Shown in pieces: positions 7,434 to 14,278 of a stretch of DNA of 21,655 nucleotides; the first letter of the stretch is position 1, and each line of letters opens with the position of its first letter. The DNA is from a virus, in IMG/VR virus record IMGVR_UViG_3300009154_002002, positions 1-21,655 of that record. One strand, given 5' to 3'. Position numbers and translations under genes: made by a program. The notes below the pieces were generated by a model. It searched no databases. It was not told the DNA's origin and saw only the letters and a list, made by a program, of their open reading frames with translations.

Positions 7434-8288
7434 AAAGTGTGCAATATCAATATAATCTGCAATTTTTCTAGCATATTTTAAATCACTATCTGGCGTAGCA
7501 CGAGTTTCAACACAATTAATAAAATGTGCTAATTCATTTTCTAGTGGGTCTGGTAAATTATTAAAATCCCAATACTCATCTGGATCATTTAAATGGAGTT
7601 TGGCACCTACAATATTGTTCTCATATATACGCAGTGTTCTTGTGTCATCATTCCATATTGCTTGTGCCTTATCACCGATAACAGTGACCTCACGTTTGCG
7701 TTCAGGATGCAGCCAACTAACATCAATATGCCAGTTTGTTCCATTAACTAGCACACGGTCAGGATATGGACTGTTAGGACTGTACTTAAATCCTTGTGCA
7801 CTACGAACATGCAAATCGCCTAACAGATAACTTACAATAGTAAAATCATGTGGTGCTAAACTTAGCAGCGGAGTTGTCTTAGTTTGGTAAATGCCAAGAT
7901 TAGTGCGAACGCTATTAACAAATTGAACCTCGCCAAGTCTACCGCTATCAATAAGGTCTTTGAGTTTATGTAGGATTGGATTATACATATAAATGTGTCC
8001 AACCATTACAATATTATCTTTTGTCAGTTTAACAAGTTCTGCTATTTGGTCATAGTTTTCAGCGGCTGGTTTTTCAATATAAACATCATGTCCACGATCA
8101 ATAAGATACTTTGCTTGTTCATAGTGATCCCATAGCGGTGTTGCCAACATAACAGGATCAAGAGTGTCAATGTCATTTATCGTTTGACCATTTTTAATAT
8201 CAATGATAGAGTAATCTATTTGTAGTTTTTCCAACTTGGTTGCAATCTTACTTCCCCAATAACCCGAACCTACTAACCAAATCTTCAT
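7413..8288 (-). CDS. Gfo/Idh/MocA family NAD(P)-dependent sugar oxidoreductase
   Basis: The 291-residue protein begins with a Rossmann nucleotide-binding motif (GSGYWG, 7-12) and carries the family's EKP motif at 72-74, whose lysine takes part in catalysis, then the substrate-side APHDF segment in a Gfo/Idh C-terminal domain. ATG 8288 gives the correct Rossmann N terminus and overlaps the aminotransferase stop in ATGA; the longer upstream form would add 22 unrelated residues. Gfo/Idh enzymes paired with DegT aminotransferases oxidise a nucleotide sugar, typically at C3, so the ketone can be aminated, as in WbpB/WbpE. That pathway role is inference from the neighbours. Somewhat shorter than bacterial relatives, as usual in phages. 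Confidence 0.88.
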   Translation of the reverse strand: MKIWLVGSGYWGSKIATKLEKLQIDYSIIDIKNGQTINDIDTLDPVMLATPLWDHYEQAKYLIDRGHDVYIEKPAAENYDQIAELVKLTKDNIVMVGHIYMYNPILHKLKDLIDSGRLGEVQFVNSVRTNLGIYQTKTTPLLSLAPHDFTIVSYLLGDLHVRSAQGFKYSPNSPYPDRVLVNGTNWHIDVSWLHPERKREVTVIGDKAQAIWNDDTRTLRIYENNIVGAKLHLNDPDEYWDFNNLPDPLENELAHFINCVETRATPDSDLKYARKIADYIDIAHFLLDITI

Positions 8289-9352
8289 GCTTGCCACTCC
8301 CAAATTTTGTCGATAATATAATCTTGTTGTGCTTCTGTTAGCGTATGATAGCATGGCAAACTTAGGATACGCTTGCTTGCACTTTCACAGTTGGGCAGAG
8401 ATGCGTTATACTTGCTAAATGCTGGTTGCATATGACACGGTATAGGATAATGGATATTGGTTGCTATACCGCATTCTTTTAAGTATGCTGCAAAGTCATC
8501 ACGGTTTTCAACTTCAATGACATATACATAATAAACATGATCACTTAATCCAGATTTCTTTGGTGTCTTCACAACATGGTTTAATTCAACATCATATCTT
8601 GCGGCAACACGTTTGCGACCTTCATTCCATTCTTTCAAGTATGGAAGTTTAGCAAGAAGAATGTTGGCTTGTAAGTTATCAATTCTAGCATTGTATCCAA
8701 TTTCTTCAAACACAAACTTGGTATTGCGTCCGTGATCACGGAACATTCTGGCACGTTCTATTAGTTCAGGTTTGCCCACAACCGCACCAGCATCGCCCAT
8801 TGCTCCAAAGTTCTTGATAGGATTAAACGAGAAGCAGTTAAGATCAGCAATATTCATAATAGCACTACCAAAACTGTGTGCACTATCATTGATAAGTTTT
8901 AATCCATACTCGTCTGCATAATAGCGAAGAGCATGAATATCGCAGCTTTGTCCATACGCATCCATTGCAAGTATGGCTTTTGTTTTTGGAGTAATATGTT
9001 TCTTTAACTCGTAAGGCGATAATTGATAAAATTCATCAATATCGATCATAACAGGTATGGCACCAATATTAACAATAGCCTCTACGGTACTTACAAATGT
9101 ATGGCTGGTGGTTATAACTTCGTCACCGATGCCTATATCACATGCTTTAAGAGCCACTTGTAGGGCGGTTGTGCAACTACCTGTGCTAGCAACGGCTGGC
9201 ACACCAAGATATTCAGCTAGGGTAGTTTCAAACTTGATTACATCAGGACCAGTGATAAAGCTGTTGGTAGCAATCGTGTGCGCAATCGCTGCATCAATGC
9301 TACTCTTGGCTTCCTGATATTGTGATTGTAAATCTGTAAATGGAATATTCAT
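8285..9352 (-). CDS. DegT/DnrJ/EryC1/StrS family PLP-dependent sugar aminotransferase
   Basis: The 355-residue protein has the full family layout: ITGPDVIKFE near 33-42, STGSCTTALQVAL at 56-68, GDEVITTSHTFVSTVEAI, the cofactor region INDSAHSFGS (154-163) and SFNPIKNFGAMGDAGAV, where K180 should form the internal aldimine with pyridoxal phosphate. The C-terminal NIHYPIPCHMQPAF segment is also typical. Such enzymes transfer an amino group to a keto sugar nucleotide. It overlaps its neighbours on both sides by ATGA, which gives a tightly coupled epimerase-aminotransferase-oxidoreductase set. The exact sugar and ring position cannot be read from sequence. Confidence 0.93.
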   Translation of the reverse strand: MNIPFTDLQSQYQEAKSSIDAAIAHTIATNSFITGPDVIKFETTLAEYLGVPAVASTGSCTTALQVALKACDIGIGDEVITTSHTFVSTVEAIVNIGAIPVMIDIDEFYQLSPYELKKHITPKTKAILAMDAYGQSCDIHALRYYADEYGLKLINDSAHSFGSAIMNIADLNCFSFNPIKNFGAMGDAGAVVGKPELIERARMFRDHGRNTKFVFEEIGYNARIDNLQANILLAKLPYLKEWNEGRKRVAARYDVELNHVVKTPKKSGLSDHVYYVYVIEVENRDDFAAYLKECGIATNIHYPIPCHMQPAFSKYNASLPNCESASKRILSLPCYHTLTEAQQDYIIDKIWEWQA

Positions 9353-10224
9353 TTAATAAGTTTCTGTATACCGTCTTCTAGACTAACCTTTGGTGTGTAT
9401 CCAAGATACTGCACAGCACGGCGAATATCCATAGCACCACGCCTTGGCATATTAAATGGTATACCATCACCATACACGATTTCACTCTGTGTGTTGGTCC
9501 AACCTTTGATAATATCAATTGCGTCTTGCAGAGTTCTTGCTTGACCATAACTTACATTGGCAATTAAATTATTGGTATCAAACATTGCAGCATTGGCAAT
9601 TGCCTGTGCAGTGTCTTCTACGTAGGTAAAATCAAGTGTAGCATGTGGATCATCTACATGAATTGGTTCTTGATTTGCTGCAGCTTTAACCCATTTAGAG
9701 ATAACACGATTGCCATCATCACGATTACCATATACAGCAGTTGGACGAATAATTACCCAACGTTTAGCAATAACCCTGACTAATTGCTCACATTCTTGTT
9801 TAGCCTTGCCATAATCATTGATAGGTTTTAGTGGCGCATCTTCACCAATTACACCGCTCCAATCACTATAAACCATGCTGCTAGAAATATACACCATCTT
9901 TGCATTAGGGTAGGCAGTCAGCATATGTAAGGTGCTTTGGATAGCGTTCTTCCATGCTGCTACGCCATCTCTGGCAAAGGATGCTTGATTGGGGTGGCAA
10001 GCAAGGTGAACAATCACGTCTACATCCTGAATAATAGTGCTCGTACAGTCTGCATTGATCCAATCATCATATGCAAAATCCATATATCGCCCACGTGCCA
10101 TATAAAGTTCAGTGTTGATAAAACGCAAATCATCAATGATAGTAACCTGATGACCACCATCCTTTAAACGTTTTACAACATGATGCCCAATAAAACCAAA
10201 GCCGCCTGTAACTAATACGTGCAT
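9349..10224 (-). CDS. NAD-dependent epimerase/dehydratase (extended SDR), nucleotide-sugar enzyme
   Basis: This 291-residue extended short-chain dehydrogenase has TGGFGFIG at 6-13 for NAD binding, D31/D32 at the end of the second strand (favouring NAD over NADP), SSSMVYS at 114-120 and the catalytic YxxxK as Y138 and K142, then IIRPTAVYG, a typical substrate-side segment. It belongs with GalE and RmlB-type nucleotide-sugar epimerases and dehydratases; which reaction it performs is not clear. Its ATG lies 1 base after the thymidylate synthase stop and its own stop overlaps the aminotransferase start by 4 bases, so a sugar cassette has been joined directly to the nucleotide-metabolism genes. 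Confidence 0.92.
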   Translation of the reverse strand: MHVLVTGGFGFIGHHVVKRLKDGGHQVTIIDDLRFINTELYMARGRYMDFAYDDWINADCTSTIIQDVDVIVHLACHPNQASFARDGVAAWKNAIQSTLHMLTAYPNAKMVYISSSMVYSDWSGVIGEDAPLKPINDYGKAKQECEQLVRVIAKRWVIIRPTAVYGNRDDGNRVISKWVKAAANQEPIHVDDPHATLDFTYVEDTAQAIANAAMFDTNNLIANVSYGQARTLQDAIDIIKGWTNTQSEIVYGDGIPFNMPRRGAMDIRRAVQYLGYTPKVSLEDGIQKLIK

Positions 10225-10225
10225 G

Positions 10226-11110
10226 TTAGACCGCCATTTCTGCTACAATTGCTGGATGATGTTGGTAATTCATCAAACGAATATCTTCCATTTGTGCACT
10301 CCAAATATCCTTGACATCACTTAAATCAAGAAATGGAAGAGGATATGGTTCACGACGTAACTGTTCCATAACCTGTTCAACATGGTTATTGTAGATATGA
10401 ACATCACCGAATGTTAAGATAAGTTCACCTACTTGTACACCGATAGTTTTGGCAACTAGGTGCGTGAGTAGCGCATAACTTGCAATGTTAAATGGCACAC
10501 CCAAAAACAAATCTGCACTGCGTTGATACATTTGACAAGACAGTATGTTATTGCGAATATAAAACTGTGCAAACATATGGCAAGGTGGTAGCGCCATTTC
10601 CTTTAGTTCACCGGGATTCCATGCTGTTAAAATATGACGGCGACCAGTAGGTTCTGCAATCAAACCATCAATTAATTCTTTTAACTGATCAACTTCGTCA
10701 TAGTTTCTTTTTAATGCACCTTCTTTAAATGGGGGAGTATTCTCATCTACATAACGCCAATGACGCCATTGTACACCATATACACGACCCAAATCGCCAG
10801 GATAACGAGACTTTGGAAGCCAATAGCTTGCACGAGCATTTGCAGTCCATATGGTTTTCTTTGCTTCATCTCTCGTGCCGTGTAATATCTCTGCCAATCG
10901 TCGTTCATCGCCACTACCTTCTATAAACCACAGCAGTTCGCTAACTACACTTTTCCACGCAAGACGCTTTGTTGTAACTGCTGGAAATCCTTCTTGTAGA
11001 TTAAATCGTAGCTGTTCACCAAATAAACTGACAGTTCCAACGCCGGTTCTGTCAATGCTTTGTGGTCCAGTTAAAATAATTTTCTTACATAATTCATTAT
11101 AATTTTGCAC
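10226..11110 (-). CDS. thyA: Thymidylate synthase
   Basis: The 294-residue enzyme (T4 td type) converts dUMP to dTMP using methylene-tetrahydrofolate, producing dihydrofolate. It shows RTGVGT at 21-26, the active-site loop ALPPCHMF with nucleophile C177, the phosphate-binding RRHI at 157-160 and the strongly conserved RSADLFLGVPFNIA at 197-210, then FGDVHIYNNH. The start is GTG 11110, which overlaps the dihydrofolate reductase stop by 14 bases; no better ATG precedes the conserved N terminus. The gene is uninterrupted, unlike T4 td which has a group I intron. It supplies dTMP for phage DNA synthesis, consistent with an AT-rich genome. Confidence 0.97.
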   Translation of the reverse strand: MQNYNELCKKIILTGPQSIDRTGVGTVSLFGEQLRFNLQEGFPAVTTKRLAWKSVVSELLWFIEGSGDERRLAEILHGTRDEAKKTIWTANARASYWLPKSRYPGDLGRVYGVQWRHWRYVDENTPPFKEGALKRNYDEVDQLKELIDGLIAEPTGRRHILTAWNPGELKEMALPPCHMFAQFYIRNNILSCQMYQRSADLFLGVPFNIASYALLTHLVAKTIGVQVGELILTFGDVHIYNNHVEQVMEQLRREPYPLPFLDLSDVKDIWSAQMEDIRLMNYQHHPAIVAEMAV

Positions 11111-11594
11111 GTTTCCACACCTGAAATACTTTATCTTTGCCGTAGGTTTCCCAATCCATTTGGAAATTCTGTAGTAATTCTACCACATCTATGCTTACAT
11201 CGCAATTATAATCATCATCAAATACTGTAAGATATATTTCTTTGAAAAGGTGTTTGGTGCTGTTTATGAGTTTACCACCACCAATAATCCATATATCTTT
11301 ATCGGAATTTTGTGCTTTGATAACTGCTAAACTTTGTTCAATATAGTTTCCATGAATAATAGTATGCGCATCACGAAAACTATCAACAGGTTGATTGGTC
11401 ACAACACAACAATGACGATCTGGTAGCGGTTTGGGCATCTTTGGGTCTAACCAGGTGTTGCTGCCCATTACAACGATATGATTGCGAGTATTAGAAGAGA
11501 ACCATTGCATATCTTGTTTATCGTGAGGCCATGGCAGTGTTCCGCCATGCCCCAAGCCGCCATTACGATCCACAGCAAAGATAGCTTTAATCAT
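11097..11594 (-). CDS. folA: Dihydrofolate reductase
   Basis: The 165-residue protein (T4 frd type) reduces dihydrofolate, regenerating tetrahydrofolate used by the thymidylate synthase encoded just downstream. It has the Met20-loop region GLGHGGTLPWPH (13-24), the catalytic acid D28 in QDMQWF, VVMGSNTW for NADPH and the cis-Gly-Gly region IWIIGGGKLI. Length fits bacterial and phage enzymes. The ATG shares its A with the upstream TAA stop (TAATG), and the gene's 3' end overlaps thyA by 14 bases, so the two folate-cycle enzymes are translationally coupled. Confidence 0.95.
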   Translation of the reverse strand: MIKAIFAVDRNGGLGHGGTLPWPHDKQDMQWFSSNTRNHIVVMGSNTWLDPKMPKPLPDRHCCVVTNQPVDSFRDAHTIIHGNYIEQSLAVIKAQNSDKDIWIIGGGKLINSTKHLFKEIYLTVFDDDYNCDVSIDVVELLQNFQMDWETYGKDKVFQVWKRAKL

Positions 11595-11902
11595 TAGTCC
11601 AATAATTCGTTAGTTCTACCTTCAACCTCTTCGGCAATTGCAGGTAGGTTAAGATGGAAGTCTACTACATCAATTAAATCATCGTGGGCATCCAGATATT
11701 CTTGAACAATTTCTTCAAGTGTTTCTGGATCATATCCACGATTTAACATTAATCCAATATCAAAACTATGAGTTTCACCTGTATCAAGTTTTACACATAC
11801 TTCTTTTATAAAACGCATGGGAACTTCTGAAATCTCAACTGTTGAAATCAGATGTTCCCATCGCTCATAAAATTCATCACTGAACTTCGTGTTATTAGGC
11901 AC
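11594..11902 (-). CDS. Conserved T4-like phage protein, unknown function
   Basis: I place the start at GTG 11902, which overlaps the upstream gene by 8 bases and gives 102 residues beginning VPNNTKFSDEFYERWEH. A longer frame reaching 11989 runs back into the upstream gene's coding tail and adds an arginine- and leucine-rich artefact, so I reject it. The protein is acidic, with EISEVPMRFIKEV, then GYDPETLEEIVQEYLDAHDD and FHLNLPAIAEEVEGRTNELL, and looks alpha-beta and soluble. From memory it resembles a short protein conserved in marine T4-like phages (WEH...EVP...KVVVKL) with no known role. No strong ribosome site is visible, so translation may rely on coupling. Confidence 0.7.
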   Translation of the reverse strand: MPNNTKFSDEFYERWEHLISTVEISEVPMRFIKEVCVKLDTGETHSFDIGLMLNRGYDPETLEEIVQEYLDAHDDLIDVVDFHLNLPAIAEEVEGRTNELLD

Positions 11903-12584
11903 GTGCTGCGGTCTTAGCAGTCTTTGCCTTAGCAGCCTTCGGTGCTGCCTTAGCAGGTGCTGGTGCCTTGTTACCAGATAGTGAAGCAATCTGTTGTTGC
12001 ATCGCTTGCATAGTTTGCATCATCTGCATCATAAGTGCAGTTTGATCGATTGGTGCTGGTGCAGCAGCAACTGGAGCACTTAACTTAGCATTCTCTGCTG
12101 CTACATCAATGCCCATATCAGCAAGTGAAACACTTTCTGCAACTTGACTATCAGTCAAAGCTGCCTTTGCTGGATCAGCATAGCCTAATTGATTTTCCAT
12201 ACGGTCAAGTTGTTTAACTGCCTCATCTCCTCTACCAACTTGGTTTAACAATTTGGTAAGTTCGTCAAGACGCATGCTGCTCTTGCTGTTTGGTGTAACA
12301 ATAACATTGTTCGCTGGTACACGCTTTAGATAATTTTCGTGACTTAGGGCTTGTAGCATGTTTTGACCATCTGCCATCATGCGACGTTCTAGGATATCAC
12401 GAAACTCATAAGCAGCCTGTCCTTCTGGACTTTCTAGCAATTTCATAACATCATCATGGTACTTGCTTGGCATAATACCACTATAAATTACTACTGCCAT
12501 ATGCGCTTCATCGCCGTTCAACTGGCGTTGAACAATGATTACCTTCTTGTTATTGACAGTTCCTACGTGTTTAAAAAAACTCAT
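11895..12584 (-). CDS. Conserved T4-like phage protein with Ala/Lys-rich C-terminal tail
   Basis: The 229-residue protein starts MSFFKHVGTVNNKKVIIVQRQL and has a folded N-terminal part with VVIYSGIMPSKYHDDVMKLLES, a helical middle including NSKSSMRLDELTKLLNQVG, a Met/Gln-rich probable coiled coil (MMQMMQTMQAMQQQIASL) and a basic tail of repeated APAKAAPKAA and KAKTAKTAARA type. The tail looks disordered and could bind nucleic acid or acidic proteins. From memory similar N-terminal sequences occur in marine T4-like phages without assigned function. A good AGAGGAAT ribosome site precedes the ATG; the gene begins 5 bases after the previous stop. Confidence 0.85.
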   Translation of the reverse strand: MSFFKHVGTVNNKKVIIVQRQLNGDEAHMAVVIYSGIMPSKYHDDVMKLLESPEGQAAYEFRDILERRMMADGQNMLQALSHENYLKRVPANNVIVTPNSKSSMRLDELTKLLNQVGRGDEAVKQLDRMENQLGYADPAKAALTDSQVAESVSLADMGIDVAAENAKLSAPVAAAPAPIDQTALMMQMMQTMQAMQQQIASLSGNKAPAPAKAAPKAAKAKTAKTAARA

Positions 12585-12589
12585 TGATT

Positions 12590-12814
12590 TTATTCCTCTG
12601 TTGATTGAACTGCTGGTGCAGGTTGTGGGGTATTAGCAACAATAAATGCCTTTACCTTGTCGTATACAGCACCAACGCTGGTTAATTCTTCGGCACGGAA
12701 AGCGCCACGCTGTGCAACAATCTCCACAATTTGTACAAGAAAAGCAATGTCATTAATGGCAATGCTTGGTGGTGTTTGCTCAGCAGATACTTCTGTGGTT
12801 GTTGTGTCAGTCAT
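12590..12814 (-). CDS. Small conserved phage protein, unknown function
   Basis: The 74-residue protein has a low-complexity Thr/Glu-rich N terminus, a helical core (SIAINDIAFLVQIVEIVAQRGAFRAEEL, shown in two parts: SIAINDIAFLVQ then RGAFRAEELTSVGAVYDKV) and a Pro/Gln-rich tail. From memory short proteins with INDIA...V.I.....RGAF occur in marine T4-like phages. The ribosome site is CGGAG seven bases before ATG. It is first in the nine-gene minus-strand operon that runs to the sugar enzymes, directly after the terminator of the VWA gene, so the operon's own promoter must lie in the short gap 12815-12850. Confidence 0.78.
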   Translation of the reverse strand: MTDTTTTEVSAEQTPPSIAINDIAFLVQIVEIVAQRGAFRAEELTSVGAVYDKVKAFIVANTPQPAPAVQSTEE

Positions 12815-12826
12815 ATTAATCTCCGT

Positions 12827-12843
12827 ATTATATTAGTATTTAA
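12827..12843 (-). promoter_or_regulatory. Candidate promoter for the folA-thyA-sugar operon
   Basis: On the minus strand a perfect TATAAT lies at 12827-12832 but no TTGACA is found at the right distance, unlike the other promoters of this window. Overlapping it is GTTAAATAC, close to the TATAAATA late box of T4-like phages. The operon could therefore use a different, activator- or late-sigma-dependent promoter. Position between a terminator and a start codon supports a promoter; its class is inference. Confidence 0.45.
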
Positions 12844-12847
12844 CTAT

Positions 12848-12880
12848 AAAGAAAAAGGGCTAGAAATTTTCTAGCCCTTT
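12848..12880 (-). terminator. Intrinsic terminator after the VWA gene
   Basis: AAAGGGCTAGAAA (12854-12866) and TTTCTAGCCCTTT (12868-12880) form a perfect 13 bp inverted repeat around one central base. On the minus strand it is followed by a T run (12852-12856, then CTTTA). It begins 4 bases after the VWA stop codon. Confidence 0.92.
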
Positions 12881-12884
12881 CGTA

Positions 12885-14150
12885 TCAATCTTCGTAGTAG
12901 GCATGGATACCAAATGGTGGTTCGATGTTCTTGTTATACTTGTTATGGATAATCCACACCGTATCACAATAGTTTTCATCACCCCACGAACCATATGGTT
13001 CGCCATCAGTAAACACAATGAAGAGTTTTGGATTTACATCTTCATGCTTCATCCACTTCCAATTTACGTCAAAATCAGTGCCACCAAAACCTGCTGCTTC
13101 ATAGTTGATAAGGTCATCACCATCAGCAGTAGTATAGTCTACTGGATTATGAACTTGCGTATCAAAGCACCAAATTTTGACCTTGTAGTCATCATAGGAT
13201 TGCATGATACCGTTGATTTCACTAAAGAAGTTATTCAACTGATCATTGCCAATAGAACCACTGGTATCAATGGCGATGCAAACATCGATAGCTTGATCCT
13301 TGCGCATGTTAGGCAGAACGAAACCTTGTGAGAACATTTTCTTGTTAGGAATAGTCCATGTGTAATCGTTCTTGATGGTAGATTGGATTTGCTGTGTAAT
13401 GAGTTCACGCCAGTTGATCTTAGGCTGCGTGAGTTCATTGATCATACGCTTGATGTTGCCAGGCGTATTGCCAGCACCTGCAGACTGTGCAGCAGCAAGC
13501 ATAGCTTCTTTGAACTCGTCCTTGATAGCCTGACGTTCTTCTGGTGTCAGCGGGTTAGGACGACCGTTGCCCTTGCCATCCTTCTCATCCTTGCCATCTT
13601 CGCCATTACCCTTGCCTTGCGAACCATCCATGTGTTCGTCAAGCAACTGGTCAAGCAAATCTTCAATGTTGATCTGCTTAGCATTCTTGATAAGGTCATC
13701 ATAGACCTGTTCAAAGTTCCATTCGTCATACTTGCGATCATAAAGAACAGGCACAACCGTAATCTTTTGACCAAGGTTGTACTTGATGCAATCGGCATTG
13801 ACTACATAGTCCATTGCAATGTTAGCAAGGTCACGGTTATAACCACGACCACGGTTCATATGGTCATAAGCGCAGTGAAGCAACTCATGGCAGAATAGGA
13901 ACATCATTTGATTAGTAGGAAGTTTAAGGATAAACTCACTGTTGTAGTAGAAGTGGCGACCATCGGTAGCAGCAGTCGTCAACCAACTGTCAGCGTTCTT
14001 AAGGGTAAGACGCATGGCAAGATTGCCAAAGAAAGGTTGCTTGAGCACAAGGGCAATACGGGCTTTAAGAATAGCCTGACGTGCTGCCTCGTCCTGAACC
14101 GCATCAATCGTCTCGCTGAGTTTGCCAGCACCTTGTTTGATCTTAGCCAT
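12885..14150 (-). CDS. VWA-domain protein with HExxH metallopeptidase-like domain (DUF2201-like)
   Basis: The 421-residue protein joins an N-terminal zincin-like domain, with HELLH at 88-92 and the downstream NIAMDYVVN helix, to a charged Gly/Asp/Lys linker (about 174-198) and a C-terminal von Willebrand A domain. The VWA part keeps the metal site: DTSGS at 295-299, the Thr in GGTDF (356-360) and TDGEP at 381-385. This is the layout of DUF2201/VWA-like proteins that pair with MoxR ATPases, as here. ATG 14150 is chosen because GGAGAA sits just before it; the TTG at 14165 would put the ribosome site inside the gene. It has its own promoter and terminator. Protease activity is plausible but unproven. 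Confidence 0.9.
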   Translation of the reverse strand: MAKIKQGAGKLSETIDAVQDEAARQAILKARIALVLKQPFFGNLAMRLTLKNADSWLTTAATDGRHFYYNSEFILKLPTNQMMFLFCHELLHCAYDHMNRGRGYNRDLANIAMDYVVNADCIKYNLGQKITVVPVLYDRKYDEWNFEQVYDDLIKNAKQINIEDLLDQLLDEHMDGSQGKGNGEDGKDEKDGKGNGRPNPLTPEERQAIKDEFKEAMLAAAQSAGAGNTPGNIKRMINELTQPKINWRELITQQIQSTIKNDYTWTIPNKKMFSQGFVLPNMRKDQAIDVCIAIDTSGSIGNDQLNNFFSEINGIMQSYDDYKVKIWCFDTQVHNPVDYTTADGDDLINYEAAGFGGTDFDVNWKWMKHEDVNPKLFIVFTDGEPYGSWGDENYCDTVWIIHNKYNKNIEPPFGIHAYYED

Positions 14151-14177
14151 AATTGCGTTCTCCAATGTTTATAATTT

Positions 14178-14205
14178 ATAATACCACAATTATATAGGTT
14201 GTCAA
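14178..14205 (-). promoter_or_regulatory. Promoter for the VWA gene, adjoining a terminator
   Basis: Minus strand TTGACA (14200-14205), 16 bp spacer, TATTAT (14178-14183) with TGG before it as an extended -10. The T run of the upstream MoxR terminator lies directly against the -35 box and could double as an UP element. Confidence 0.88.
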
Positions 14206-14206
14206 G

Positions 14207-14238
14207 AAAAAAAATAGGGGGGTAATTTACCCCCCTAT
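14207..14238 (-). terminator. Intrinsic terminator after the MoxR gene
   Basis: ATAGGGGGGTAA (14214-14225) and TTACCCCCCTAT (14227-14238) are perfect 12 bp arms around one base; on the minus strand eight T residues follow (14207-14214). A second inverted repeat, TCTCGCCC (14241-14248) with GGGCGAGA (14268-14275), lies between it and the MoxR stop and may add RNA structure. Confidence 0.94.
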
Positions 14239-14278
14239 AGTCTCGCCCTCACTGATGGAGAACGATGGGGCGAGAGAA

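Noticed and set aside
7114-7455. Plus-strand frame overlapping the end of the 517-residue gene
   Set aside because: Out of frame with conserved SPYHTWR segment; leucine- and methionine-rich shadow translation.
11903-11989. Upstream extension of the 102-residue gene with an Arg/Leu/His-rich N terminus
   Set aside because: It lies wholly inside the coding tail of the upstream gene in another frame; the odd composition is a shadow of the Ala/Lys codons there. GTG 11902 fits better.
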